This document shows, in pieces, positions 46,914 through 56,863 of a DNA stretch of 64,000 nt (its first letter is position 1; every line of letters begins with the position of its first letter). The notes beneath the pieces were generated by a model. That model did no database searches. It saw nothing but the letters and a program-made list of their open reading frames with translations, and was not told the DNA's origin. Source of the stretch: Corynebacterium efficiens YS-314 (GTDB lineage Bacteria > Actinomycetota > Actinomycetes > Mycobacteriales > Mycobacteriaceae); contig NC_004369.1 of the NCBI RefSeq assembly GCF_000011305.1, forward strand, positions 1-64,000. The letters are read 5' to 3'. Made by a program: the position numbers and the translations under genes.

Positions 46914-48727
46914 TGTCCACCCCCGACCGCAAGATCACCACCTCCGAAATCGCCCAGCTCGCGGGAGTCAGTACTGCAGCTGTCAGTCAATGGCGCAAAC
47001 GCCACCCGGACACCTTCCCCCAGGCCCTGCCAGGTAAGGGAAGAGCCATCCTCTTCAACCGCATCGACGTACTGAACTGGTTAAAGGACAACGGGCGCCC
47101 CATCCGAGAAGTCTGGAGCATGGCAGATTCTATTCGGGGATTCGTCGAGGCGTCCAAGTATGGTCCTACCCTGGCCTTTTTCGCTGCTCGGGCCAGTGTC
47201 AATTCCCTTAGCGACCTTCCTGTCCCCTTACGAGACGAGGTGGAGAAACTGTTCTCTCAGCCAGAGATGCAGGAAACCTATACCAAGCTTGCGGACGAAT
47301 ACAGCCCACAGGACATGCTCGCCGCAGCAGATGAAGCCTTCGCCCGCAGCGGCCGGGACGGAGGGGAGTACTCGACCCCGAAGATCCTCACCGACCTCAT
47401 CGCTGACCTCATCCCCACCGAACCGAAGACGGTCCTGGATTTCGCCTGCGGTGCCGGAGGAACACTCCAGGCCATCCACCACCGTTTCCCTGAGGCCACA
47501 TTGCAGGGAAACGACATCAACGCTACCGCCCTGGCCACGGCGCAGGCCCGTGCGATCCCCGGCAACTGGACGGCGACCTGGACCCACCGCGACATTATCG
47601 AGGCAGGCGCGCTCCCTGCTGATTCGTTCGACCTGGTCTGCTCGAATCCGCCCTTTGGTCTTGCCGTCAACAAGGAATGCCTGGAAGAACAACCAGACCG
47701 CTGGCCCTACGGGGTGCCTAGCCGCAATGACGACTCGAAATGGCTGCAGCTGGCCCACCACGCCCTTACCGACTCCGGCCTGGCGATCATTAATGTCTTC
47801 AACTCCGCATTGCATGCCCGCCGGCATGGCTCCGCTCTTCCTGCGATGGTCGCTGACGGGTCGCTCCTGGCGGTCATTGCCCTCCCAGACAACCTCTTTT
47901 CCAATACCGCCATCCCTTCCGCCTTGGTGGTGTTCACCAAGAACCCGGACAATGTCTCCGACACTGTTCTGTTCGCCACCGTGGATGCCGCCTCACGCCA
48001 CAAGTCGCTCGGAAAAGTTTCTGCCCTCGACACGGACGATCTCGTCGAGGCTTATACCGCCCATATGGCAGGGGAGAGGATCCCGGCCTTGGCTACTGCG
48101 GTCCAGGTGCCCCGTCTCGAGCTCATCGGTGCGGACGCAACCCTATTGCCCACTTACTGGGTGGCCAAGGCTCATCCTCCTCAAGTTGACGACCTCCAGG
48201 CCACCATCACGGCAGCTGTTAACGCCATCGAACCGATTGCCGCAGTGGGACAGGAACTCGACGAGCTTATGCTGAGTAGGGAAAAGATTGCTCGTACCAT
48301 CCCAGCTATCAAACTTCCTGGCATCAAGCATATTCCCAGGCCCAGCGATGAGGATCTGCTCGCCGGTGACATCTGCATCGGAGCAACCACCGTCGACGTC
48401 TGCACAGGTGATCAGCAGCGACCCTCCACCGGCCTGATCCAGGTGATCCGATGCGACCCTGAGGTTGTCGACCCCTGGTTTCTCGCCGCCATCATCGACG
48501 CGGTCCGTCGTTCCGGTGCACTATCCACGGGTATCGGCGTCCCGCAGGTTGATCTCCGGCTGGTGGAGGTACCCAACATCAACATCGCAGAACAACGAAA
48601 ACTGGGCACGGCCATCAAAACCCTCCAGCAGCGCCAGCACCAGGTTCAGGAGCAAGTCCAACGATGGGAGGACTTGACCAAAGCTGTGGCCGACGCGATT
48701 GCCACCGGTATCGCCACCCCCAGCTGA
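46913..48727 (+). CDS. HTH-containing N6-adenine DNA methyltransferase
   Basis: The 604-residue protein begins with an excisionase/MerR-like HTH (TTSEIAQLAGVSTAAVSQWRKR, about 9-58). Next are an HsdM-like helical part and the methylase core with motif I VLDFACGAGGT (174-183) and motif IV NPPF (245-248). The C-terminal 150 residues have a type I S-like target-recognition feel (VDPWFLAAIID) and a Gln-rich helix. It overlaps the NYN gene by 1 bp. It is distinct from the hsdM of the following operon. Confidence 0.85.
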   Translation: MSTPDRKITTSEIAQLAGVSTAAVSQWRKRHPDTFPQALPGKGRAILFNRIDVLNWLKDNGRPIREVWSMADSIRGFVEASKYGPTLAFFAARASVNSLSDLPVPLRDEVEKLFSQPEMQETYTKLADEYSPQDMLAAADEAFARSGRDGGEYSTPKILTDLIADLIPTEPKTVLDFACGAGGTLQAIHHRFPEATLQGNDINATALATAQARAIPGNWTATWTHRDIIEAGALPADSFDLVCSNPPFGLAVNKECLEEQPDRWPYGVPSRNDDSKWLQLAHHALTDSGLAIINVFNSALHARRHGSALPAMVADGSLLAVIALPDNLFSNTAIPSALVVFTKNPDNVSDTVLFATVDAASRHKSLGKVSALDTDDLVEAYTAHMAGERIPALATAVQVPRLELIGADATLLPTYWVAKAHPPQVDDLQATITAAVNAIEPIAAVGQELDELMLSREKIARTIPAIKLPGIKHIPRPSDEDLLAGDICIGATTVDVCTGDQQRPSTGLIQVIRCDPEVVDPWFLAAIIDAVRRSGALSTGIGVPQVDLRLVEVPNINIAEQRKLGTAIKTLQQRQHQVQEQVQRWEDLTKAVADAIATGIATPS

Positions 48728-48936
48728 TCGCAGTCCCCAAGCTAAGCCCCTTCTAGCCCGGGGAAGGGGACACCATCACCGGTTAACGATGACCTTGTTC
48801 CGATAACGTGTTCCAAAAATCAAGGGCAATGTCCACCCCGTTGGCTATTGTCCTGACCTCACCCGGTATAACCACATTAAAAGCAGAATCCCGCCCGTCC
48901 TCTGGGCAGACCCGGTCTCTACCGATATACCCCTTT

Positions 48937-50928
48937 ATGCCCCATAGAGAAATCAGGAAAATCTTGTTTAACCACGCGTCCTTTATCTGGAGCGCAGCTG
49001 ATCTGCTGCGCGGAACCTACAAGCAACACCAGTACGGCAACATCATCTTGCCGTTTACCGTGCTCGCCCGCCTCGACGGGGTCCTGGCCCCCACCAAGCA
49101 GGCCGTCTTGACCGCCATTGAGGGCCTCGATCCTGATCAGGCACCCTCGGCGGGTATGCTGCGCAACCGGGCAGGCCATGACTACAGCTTCTACAACCGC
49201 TCCCGTCATGACCTGCGATCTTTGCAGGGTGACGTCGATAACCTGGAAGAGAATCTCCGCGACTACGTCAACGCGTTTTCCCCGAACGTCCGGGACATCT
49301 TCGACCAGTACAAGTTCGACGAGACCATCATCGACCTGGCCAACAACGACCTGCTGCTGGAGATCCTCCAGCACTTCGCCAAGGCCGATCTACGCCCCGA
49401 GGTAGTCTCCAACGAGGTGATGGGCCATATCTTCGAAGAGCTCATCCGGAAATTCGCCGAAGCCTCCAACGAAACCGCCGGTGAACACTTCACCCCCCGA
49501 GAAGTCATCGACCTGATGGTCACCATCCTGCTCGACGGCGACGAGGAACTGAGCACCCCCGGTGTTATCCGCTCGGTCTACGACCCCACCGCTGGCACCG
49601 GCGGCATGCTCTCCGCGGCTGACAACAAGATCAAGGCGTTCAACCACCAGGCCCAGGTCAACCTGCTTGGCCAGGAGATTAACCCCGAGTCCTACGCCAT
49701 CTGCAAAGCCGACATGGTCGTCAAAGGCCAACCCATCACCAACATCGCCCTGGGCAACACCTTGACCAACCCGGCCTTCGAGGACCAGACCTTCCACTAC
49801 GCCCTGTCCAACCCACCCTTCGGCGTCGCCTGGAAGAAAGACAGACCCGCTGTGGAGCGCGAGCACGAGATCGCCGGCCATGCGGGGCGTTTCGGTCCCG
49901 GCTTACCCAGGGTCTCCGACGGCTCCCTGCTCTTTCTCATGCACCTGATCTCTAAGCTCCGGGAACCCGGCCTTCAGGGTGGGGCCGCCGGTCGTGGGGC
50001 CATTGTCCTCAACGGCTCACCCCTGTTCACCGGTGGGGCTGGCTCCGGGGAATCCAATATCCGCAAATGGGTTCTCGACAACGACTACCTCGAAGCAATC
50101 ATCGGTCTGCCGACGGATATGTTCTACAACACCGGTATCTCCACCTACATCTGGATCCTCAACAAGGACAAAGACCACGCCCGCAAGGGCAAAGTACAGC
50201 TTATCGACGCCACCGAGATGTTCGTCAAGATGCGCAAGTCCATTGGCTCCAAACGCAAGATGCTCTCCGACGACAACATCACCACCATCGCCACGCTCTA
50301 CGGGAACTTCGTGGAGTCGGAGCACTCGAAGATCTTTAACACCACCGACTTCTACTACCGCACCATCACCGTGGAACGCCCCCTCAAGCTCAACTACGCT
50401 TTCACCCCGCAGCGCATCGAACGCGCCCTGGCCGCCAAACCCGTGGCCAAGCTCGAGGGGTGGGAGCAGGAAGCCTTGGACAAGGCTTTGGGGGAAGCGG
50501 AGGAAGCTACCCACGGGGTGGTGTCTACCAACCGGGCCCAGTTCACCAAGGACCTGAAAAAGATCCTCGCCGATGAGGGGCTTGTCCTCAAACCCGCCGT
50601 CCTCAAGGCTGTCCTCACCGAACTCGGTGAACACGACGACCACGGCGAGCTGGTGACCAAGGCCGGTAAACCCGAAGCGGACGCCAGCCTGCGCGACACA
50701 GAGAACGTCCCCTGGGACCAGGACATCCACGACTACCTCAAACGCGAAGTCCACCCCTTCGTCCCCGACGCCTGGATCGATGAGACTAAGACGAAGGAAG
50801 GTGTCGAGATCCCGTTCACCCGCCACTTCTATAAGTACGTCCCCCCACGCCCACTCAAAGACATTGACCGAGACCTTGATGAGGTCCTCGGCCGCATCCG
50901 GGTCCGTCTCGAGCAGGTGAAAGCATGA
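48937..50928 (+). CDS. hsdM: Type I restriction-modification methylase subunit HsdM
   Basis: HsdM methylates adenine in the target recognised with HsdS. The start at 48937 gives 663 residues; TTG at 48964 after AGGAAA is an alternative giving a family-like FNHASFIWSAADLLRG. The N-terminal bundle (FIWSAADLLRGTYKQHQYG) is followed by motif I YDPTAGTGGMLSAAD and motif IV NPPFGV. A helical C-terminal part of about 150 residues is longer than in most HsdM. The hsdS gene overlaps by 4 bp. Confidence 0.92.
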   Translation: MPHREIRKILFNHASFIWSAADLLRGTYKQHQYGNIILPFTVLARLDGVLAPTKQAVLTAIEGLDPDQAPSAGMLRNRAGHDYSFYNRSRHDLRSLQGDVDNLEENLRDYVNAFSPNVRDIFDQYKFDETIIDLANNDLLLEILQHFAKADLRPEVVSNEVMGHIFEELIRKFAEASNETAGEHFTPREVIDLMVTILLDGDEELSTPGVIRSVYDPTAGTGGMLSAADNKIKAFNHQAQVNLLGQEINPESYAICKADMVVKGQPITNIALGNTLTNPAFEDQTFHYALSNPPFGVAWKKDRPAVEREHEIAGHAGRFGPGLPRVSDGSLLFLMHLISKLREPGLQGGAAGRGAIVLNGSPLFTGGAGSGESNIRKWVLDNDYLEAIIGLPTDMFYNTGISTYIWILNKDKDHARKGKVQLIDATEMFVKMRKSIGSKRKMLSDDNITTIATLYGNFVESEHSKIFNTTDFYYRTITVERPLKLNYAFTPQRIERALAAKPVAKLEGWEQEALDKALGEAEEATHGVVSTNRAQFTKDLKKILADEGLVLKPAVLKAVLTELGEHDDHGELVTKAGKPEADASLRDTENVPWDQDIHDYLKREVHPFVPDAWIDETKTKEGVEIPFTRHFYKYVPPRPLKDIDRDLDEVLGRIRVRLEQVKA

Positions 50929-52178
50929 GTTCGGAATTTTCCATTGTTCCCCTCCGTCGTATTGCACGGGTCAAGAACGGAGGAACACCTGGCCCTGACG
51001 AATCCAACTGGGAGGGGGATGTTCCTTGGGCCACTCCGGTAGATTTAGGGCGAGTCCACGGCGGTTGTCTCCAGACCACCGAGCGGTCGATAACGGCTAT
51101 GGGGCTTCAGTCAGGGTCGACTCTTGCCCCCGCTGGGTCAGTACTCATTTCTTCTCGGGCACCTATCGGCTACGCAGCAATCGCAGGTATGGACACCGCT
51201 TTTAATCAAGGGTGCAAAGCCCTTATCCCTCTACCGGGAGTTTCCCGGCCACGCTTCCTCAAGTACGCAGTTGAGAGCCAGATGAGTACTCTCCAGGCTG
51301 CGGGACGGGGGAGTACCTTTACTGAAGTCAGCGCTTCTGATGTCGCTTCCCTTCCTATACCTGTGACCTCTCTTGATAAGCAGGACTGGATTGCGGATTA
51401 CCTCGACCGAGAAACCGCCGAAATCGATGCTATGGCGGTCGAGCTTGATCAAGCTATGGATTTAATCGACGAACGATTTCACGCAGAAGTTGAACAGAGT
51501 TTTCAGTCCTTGGATGCCCCCCGGATGCCCTTGCGTTCACAGATTCAAAGCATGACAACAGGAACAAGCGTCACAGCGGCGAAGTTCGCGCCGGCGGCCG
51601 GTGAACCTGGTGTATTGGCCACCAGTGCCGTTTTCGGGGATGAGCTCAATGAGACCGCTGTGAAGAGCGTAGATCCACATGAGTATGTGCGATTGACCTG
51701 TCCTCTCCGGATTAATACCCTTCTAGTCAGCCGAATGAACACTATGAACCTGGTAGGTAAGGCAGTGACAGTGGGTCGGCACCTCCCTGATGTCTATCTC
51801 CCTGACCGGCTGTGGGCAGTCGAAGTTGATGTGCCTAGATATATCTATTGGTGGACCCGCTCACAGAGCTACCGGGAGCAGATTCGCGGGTTAGCCGTAG
51901 GGGCAAGTGATTCAATGAAAACTCTTTCGCAACAAGCTTTCCGAAGCATCACTTTGCCGGTCCCACCTGTTACTCAACAGATTGCAGTGGCTGCTCAATT
52001 GGATGAAGCAGCGGAGCGTTTCAGTGCCCTTAAGGCAGAACTCCAAGAGGCCAAGGGGTTGCTCGAAGAACGCCGGGCGGTTCTAATTTCAGCGGCTGTC
52101 ACTGGACAGATCGATGTGAGTGCCCAGGGTAGTTCGGCTGCCGGGCAGTTGCGGGATGATTTGGAGGTCCACGTATGA
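50925..52178 (+). CDS. hsdS: Type I specificity subunit HsdS
   Basis: HsdS chooses the bipartite DNA target through two target-recognition domains linked by conserved helices. The 417-residue protein has domains at about 1-150 (FSIVPLRRIARVKNGGTPG) and 200-350. Conserved helical spacers occur near 155-190 and 355-405 (AAERFSALKAELQEAKGLLEERRAVL). It overlaps hsdM and hsdR by 4 bp each. Base composition is lower in GC than its neighbours, which fits rapid exchange. Confidence 0.92.
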   Translation: MSSEFSIVPLRRIARVKNGGTPGPDESNWEGDVPWATPVDLGRVHGGCLQTTERSITAMGLQSGSTLAPAGSVLISSRAPIGYAAIAGMDTAFNQGCKALIPLPGVSRPRFLKYAVESQMSTLQAAGRGSTFTEVSASDVASLPIPVTSLDKQDWIADYLDRETAEIDAMAVELDQAMDLIDERFHAEVEQSFQSLDAPRMPLRSQIQSMTTGTSVTAAKFAPAAGEPGVLATSAVFGDELNETAVKSVDPHEYVRLTCPLRINTLLVSRMNTMNLVGKAVTVGRHLPDVYLPDRLWAVEVDVPRYIYWWTRSQSYREQIRGLAVGASDSMKTLSQQAFRSITLPVPPVTQQIAVAAQLDEAAERFSALKAELQEAKGLLEERRAVLISAAVTGQIDVSAQGSSAAGQLRDDLEVHV

Positions 52179-55100
52179 GTGCCGGGGTTCATCGGGAGAT
52201 CAATCTCCAACGGTTCGTCGTCGACCACCTCGCCTCGCATGGGTGGTTGGCGTCGAAGGGGAATGAGGGCTACGACAAGGACCGGGCCCTGTTCGTCCCC
52301 GACTTGTTGGGCTGGTTGGAGGAGACCGACCCGGACAACTACCACCGGATCGTGCCGAAGGACGCCCCCGAAGCCGCTATGGCCAAGGGGCAGAATCGGA
52401 TCTTGGACCGGGTGGCCAAGAAGCTCGCCGCGGAGGAAAAACACGGTGGTGGCACCCTCAACGTCCTGCGGCAGGGGGTGGATGTGGTTGGGGCGAAGAA
52501 GTTCAGCCTGTTGCAGATGCCCCCGGCCAACGACAAAAACCCCCGCCTGACAAAGCGTTATGAACAGAACCGCCTCCGAGTGGTCGAAGAGTTGGTGTAC
52601 TCCACCAAGCATGGCAACCGGTTGGATTTGACGTTGTTCATCAACGGCATCCCCGTGGCGACGGTGGAGATCAAGACGGAGTTCACCCAGTCACTGGATC
52701 AGGCGATGACCCAGTACCGCACCCAGCGTCTGCCCAAGGGGGAGCCGTTGCTCACGGCTGGGCGAGGTGCCCTGGTGCATTTCGCGGTCACGGACCGCCG
52801 CATCGCGATGACCACCCGGTTGGATGGGCCAGCGACGGTGTTTTTGCCGTTCAACCAGGGGCACAACGGTGGGGCGGGCAACCCGCCGTCGACGCAGGGG
52901 CATGCCACCAGTTACTTCTGGGAGGACATCCTTGAGCGGGATACGTGGTTGACGATTCTCACGAAGTTCATCTACACCAACCACCAGACTAAGACGGATC
53001 CGATCACCGGCAAGGTCACCACGACCTCCCAGATCCGCTTCCCGCGGTTCCACCAGTGGCGGGCGGTGACCAAGATCGCCGCTGCGGCCGCGGTCGAGGG
53101 CCCAGGGCACAATTACCTCATTCAGCATTCCGCAGGCTCAGGCAAGACGGATTCGATCGCCTGGACCGCCCACCGCCTGGCTTCATTGCATGATAAGGCC
53201 GGGGAGAAGGTCTTCGACACGGTCTTCGTCATCGCCGACCGGCAGGTGCTCGATCGTCAGCTCCAGGACGCGGTCCAGCAGCTGGAGACCGTGGCCGGTA
53301 CCTTCCAGGCCATTGATTCTGGTGGGGACGGGTCGAAAACCTCCCGGTTGACGCAGGTGCTCACCAGCGGAACGGCGAAGATCGTCGGCGTGACGCTGCA
53401 GACCTTCCCGCATGCCCTGGCAGCATTGAAGGACCCAGCCAACCAAGACAAGCTCGCAGGCCGTAGGTTCGCGGTCATCGCCGATGAGGCGCATTCCTCC
53501 CAGACGGGGAGTTCGGCGAAGGCGGTGCGTGAGATGCTCTACCTCACGCGGGAGATACCTGAGTTCGATCTGGAGGAACCGGGTGCTGACCAGGACGCGT
53601 TGGCGGCGATGGCTGCGCACAGTGACGCGGACAAGCGCTTGAGCTATTTCGCGTTTACCGCCACCCCGAAGGCGAAGACCCTGGAGTTGTTCGGCCGGCG
53701 CAACCTGGCCACCCAGGAGTTGGAGCCGTTTGATCTGTATCCGATGAAGCAGGCCATCGAGGAGGGTTTCATCCTCGATGTGCTCAAAAACTACACCACC
53801 TACGAGATGGCTGCCCGTGTGGCACTCAACGGCACCACCACCCCCGGCAGCACTCCGGCAGACGGGCCGCAGGACACCCCCACGGGAGACGTCGGGGAGG
53901 GTGAGGTGGATGTTCGCCAGGGCACCCGGGCCTACATCAACTTCGTTGAGCTCCACCCCACGAACGTGGCGTCCAAGGTTGATGTCATCCTCGAGCATTA
54001 CCGCTCGACTGTGCAGCCGCATCTGGGTGGCCGGGCTAAGGCGATGGTGGTGACCGCTTCTCGGGCGGCGGCGGTGCGTTATGCCCGGGCGTTTGAGAAG
54101 GCGATCACCGAGCGCAACCTGCCCCTGCAGACGTTGGTGGCGTTTTCCGGGGAGGTCCCTGACCCGGATGTCGCCTCCCTGCCGGGTACGGCGCAGAAGA
54201 TGGTCACCGAGATGAGTATGAACCCGGCACTCAAGGGTCGGGATCTGGCCAGTGTGTTCGCCCAGGACGGACAGAACATCCTCGTGGTGGCCAACAAGTA
54301 CCAGACCGGCTTCGACCAACCGTTGCTGGTGGGCATGTATGTCGACAAGCAACTCTCGGGTATCGCTGCGGTGCAGACCTTGTCGCGGCTCAACCGCCGT
54401 GCTCCGGGCAAGACCGATACCTACGTCCTGGACTTCGTCAACGACGCCGAGCAGATCCTCGAGTCCTTCAAGACCTACTACGAGGCCGCCCACATCGAGA
54501 CGGAGTCGGATCCGGATCTGGTCGCGGATCTGATCTCCAAGCTGGAGGCTCAGCATATCTTCACCTGGTCTGAGGTCGACCAGGTGTGGGCCGACTGGGC
54601 ATCCAGGCCCACTGTCGCGGCCCGAAAGCACGCCCAGCTCTCGGGGCATTTGGCACCGGCCGTGGAGCGGTTCGAGAACGCCTGGCACCAAGCGGTCCTT
54701 GCCCAGGATGAACAGCGGCGGGAAGAATTGCTGGATTTTAAGGCGGTGTTGTCCCAGTACGTCAAGGCGTATGCGTTTTTCAGCCAGATCCTCCACTTCG
54801 GTGACCCCCGCTACGAGAAGATGGCAGTGTTCGCCGACTTGCTGGCCAAACTGCTACGGGAGTTCACCGCCGAGGCCGAGAAGCCGGAGGCGGTGGATGT
54901 CTCGGATGTGGTACTCACCCATTACCGGTTGGAGAAGATCCGTGAGGACGACCTCGGGCTCGGGAACACTGATGGTGAGGCCCCCGGTCTGACAGGTATG
55001 ACCGAGGCTGGGTTGGCGAAGGCCCGGGAGTCCGAGCATGCGCTGAAAACAGAGTTGATCGAGAAGATTAACAAGTACTTCGGTGACCTGGCGGCCAAGG

Positions 55101-55369
55101 ACGAGTACAAGGTCAGCTTCATTGAGAACCTGCTGGCCGAGGCTGCCGATCACCCTGAGTTGGAGGTGCAGGCCAGGAACAACTCTAAGATCGATTTCGC
55201 GAGTTCTCCGCAGCTGCAGGTCATCCTGGAAGACGCCCTGTGGCAGCACGAGGAATCTTCCAACGAGGTCCTCAAGTCCGCCCGAGAAATGTCGGCTAGG
55301 ACACTGGTGGAGATGGTGATGGAGTTCGGACTCTTCGAACTACTTCGAGGCGAGAAGAACGTTGGTTAG
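52175..55369 (+). CDS. hsdR: Type I restriction endonuclease subunit HsdR
   Basis: HsdR translocates DNA with a DEAD-type motor and cuts far from the target. The 1064-residue protein has the PD-(D/E)xK nuclease core near 155-185, with VATVEIKTEF as ExK. Walker A is HSAGSGKTDSIAW near 317, the DEAH-type box VIADEAHSSQ near 433, motif III FAFTATPKAKT near 490, and the second RecA domain with QTLSRLNRRAPGKTDTYVLDF near 735. It overlaps hsdS by 4 bp. It appears intact. Confidence 0.94.
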   Translation: MSAGVHREINLQRFVVDHLASHGWLASKGNEGYDKDRALFVPDLLGWLEETDPDNYHRIVPKDAPEAAMAKGQNRILDRVAKKLAAEEKHGGGTLNVLRQGVDVVGAKKFSLLQMPPANDKNPRLTKRYEQNRLRVVEELVYSTKHGNRLDLTLFINGIPVATVEIKTEFTQSLDQAMTQYRTQRLPKGEPLLTAGRGALVHFAVTDRRIAMTTRLDGPATVFLPFNQGHNGGAGNPPSTQGHATSYFWEDILERDTWLTILTKFIYTNHQTKTDPITGKVTTTSQIRFPRFHQWRAVTKIAAAAAVEGPGHNYLIQHSAGSGKTDSIAWTAHRLASLHDKAGEKVFDTVFVIADRQVLDRQLQDAVQQLETVAGTFQAIDSGGDGSKTSRLTQVLTSGTAKIVGVTLQTFPHALAALKDPANQDKLAGRRFAVIADEAHSSQTGSSAKAVREMLYLTREIPEFDLEEPGADQDALAAMAAHSDADKRLSYFAFTATPKAKTLELFGRRNLATQELEPFDLYPMKQAIEEGFILDVLKNYTTYEMAARVALNGTTTPGSTPADGPQDTPTGDVGEGEVDVRQGTRAYINFVELHPTNVASKVDVILEHYRSTVQPHLGGRAKAMVVTASRAAAVRYARAFEKAITERNLPLQTLVAFSGEVPDPDVASLPGTAQKMVTEMSMNPALKGRDLASVFAQDGQNILVVANKYQTGFDQPLLVGMYVDKQLSGIAAVQTLSRLNRRAPGKTDTYVLDFVNDAEQILESFKTYYEAAHIETESDPDLVADLISKLEAQHIFTWSEVDQVWADWASRPTVAARKHAQLSGHLAPAVERFENAWHQAVLAQDEQRREELLDFKAVLSQYVKAYAFFSQILHFGDPRYEKMAVFADLLAKLLREFTAEAEKPEAVDVSDVVLTHYRLEKIREDDLGLGNTDGEAPGLTGMTEAGLAKARESEHALKTELIEKINKYFGDLAAKDEYKVSFIENLLAEAADHPELEVQARNNSKIDFASSPQLQVILEDALWQHEESSNEVLKSAREMSARTLVEMVMEFGLFELLRGEKNVG

Positions 55370-55557
55370 AGTTTTAGGTGGGTGAATAGCGCTTTTTAGC
55401 AACGGTCTTCTGGGTAAATTCCCGGAAAACCTCTCGCTAGGTTTAGCTCTCTTAGCCTGGTCCGATTTTTTCTCGTGAAATACTAATGAATCTTAGCCCT
55501 GTTCAGGAGGAGTCGGCATGAGATTGAGGTGTCAAGTCGCGGTTTTGGGGGTGGTCT

Positions 55558-56399
55558 GGTGCTGTTGCAAAGTTGGGGCAGTAGGAAGACCGGCGTGGAA
55601 TAATCAGGTCCATGGGCATCTTCTCCGGTCGGCAGTTCCCTCGTGAAATCATCCTGTGGGCGGTGCGGTGGTACTGCCGCTACGGCGTGAGCTATCGCGA
55701 CCTCGAAGAGATGATGACCGAGCGGGGAGTGCCGGTCGATCACACCACGATCTACCGCTGGGTCCAGAAATATGCACCTCAAGCTGGATAAGAAGACCCG
55801 GTGGTATCGGCAAGTTCCTGACTGGCAGGCCAGGTCCTGGCGGGTGGATGAGACCTATATCCGGGTCGGGGGAAAGTGGTGCTACCTCTATCGGGCAATC
55901 ACCGCCGGTGGCCAGACCCTGGACTTCTACCTCTCCCCGAAGAGAAACGTCGCGGCGGCGAAGCGTTTCCTGGCGAAGACGCTGCGGTTGAATAAATCGG
56001 CAGGCTATCCGCGGGTGATCAGCACCGACAAGGCCCCCTCACTCGCCAGGGCAATCTCTGAGCTGAAGGCGGAAGGCGTCTGTCCATCGACGGTCGAGCA
56101 TCGTCGGGTGAAATACCTCAACAACGTCATTGAAGGCGATCATGGCCGGTTAAAGCGGATCCTGGGGCCGAAAGGAGCATTCAAAAACCGAACGTCTGCC
56201 TACCGGACGTTGAAAGGGATGGAAGCGATACACTCATTGCGGAAGGGGCAGGGCACGATGTTTGCCTACGGTCACCCGAATCCGGATGCAGTGATTGTTA
56301 GCCGGGTATTCGAGACGGCCTGACAACACAGGCACATAGCGTTGATCACACAATAAAAACGGAGCCTTCTTGGCTCCCGCCCCAAGTTGCAACAGCACC
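55558..56399 (+). mobile_element. IS6-like element, copy 2
   Basis: The 842-bp element has ends GGTGCTGTTGCAAAGTTGGGG and, at the right, the complement of GGTGCTGTTGCAACTTGGGG. It lies just after hsdR, in the same orientation as copy 1 at 45.1-46.2 kb. No 8-bp duplication is seen. The two copies bracket the NYN/methylase/hsd block. Confidence 0.85.
55612..56323 (+). pseudogene. IS6-like transposase split by a frameshift
   Basis: The N-terminal part from ATG 55612 (MGIFSGRQFPREIILWAVRW) stops after WVQKYAPQAG at TAA. The rest lies in another frame from 55772 (MHLKLDKKTRWYRQVPDW) to 56323. Copy 1 reads YAPELDK at this place, so one extra base here (CCTCAAGCTG for CCTGAGCTG) explains the break. 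The DDE motifs WRVDETYIRV and VISTDKAPSLARAI are intact. Confidence 0.85.
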
Positions 56400-56699
56400 C
56401 TGTAGGTCTAGTGGTGAAGTAGCTAGTTGTCGGGTCCGATCACTAATAGGTGTTCCCACGGACCTCGCCCCCAGGAATTAAGTGCGATGCCAGCTGGGCG
56501 ACGTTCTGCACCGGAAGAAAGAGGGGTCAATTTAACCCCTCAATACCAATCCGGCCATAGGGGATGGGGGGAATTTCCGGTGCACCCTTGTGGCCCGGTT
56601 TGCATTCAGGCTATGGTTTGTATCACTCCAGCCGCCTAAATGTGACACAGAAAACAAGATCTTAGTGCTTGTGTAACTCTGGGGGCTGAAGGAGCAGTA
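56400..56699. other. Gap before adhA region
   Basis: This 300-bp gap follows the IS6-like element. GC-rich stretches alternate with AAATGTGACACAG near 56640, which might be a CRP/GlxR-type half site. No gene is supported. Confidence 0.35.
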
Positions 56700-56765
56700 A
56701 TGAACTACAAGAATTCCATCGGCGGTTTCACGGATTCCGGCATCCGTCAGGAAGCCATCTTATGA
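56700..56765 (+). CDS. Small ORF (21 residues) upstream of adhA
   Basis: ATG 56700 is preceded by GAAGGAGCAGTA, a strong Shine-Dalgarno. The ORF reads NYKNSIGGFTDSGIRQEAIL after Met and ends at TGA. The pattern GGFTDSGIRQE loosely resembles the C-terminal GGxKDSGIGRE of aldehyde dehydrogenases, so it may be a remnant, or a leader peptide of adhA. Confidence 0.35.
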   Translation: MNYKNSIGGFTDSGIRQEAIL

Positions 56766-56863
56766 AGCCGTCGCATCGCCAGTAGGGCAGGAACCTGCTG
56801 GTTATCCAGGCGGTCAACCAAAAAAGCCCTCCTAACCCACCTATAGATAAGGACTGATCCACC

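Noticed and set aside
53183..54796. 537-codon open frame opposite hsdR
   Set aside because: Antisense shadow of the restriction subunit; no domain.
45074..56399. Target duplications for the IS6-like copies
   Set aside because: The 8-bp flanks (45066-45073 and 46164-46171; 55550-55557 and 56400-56407) do not match, so no duplication is claimed.
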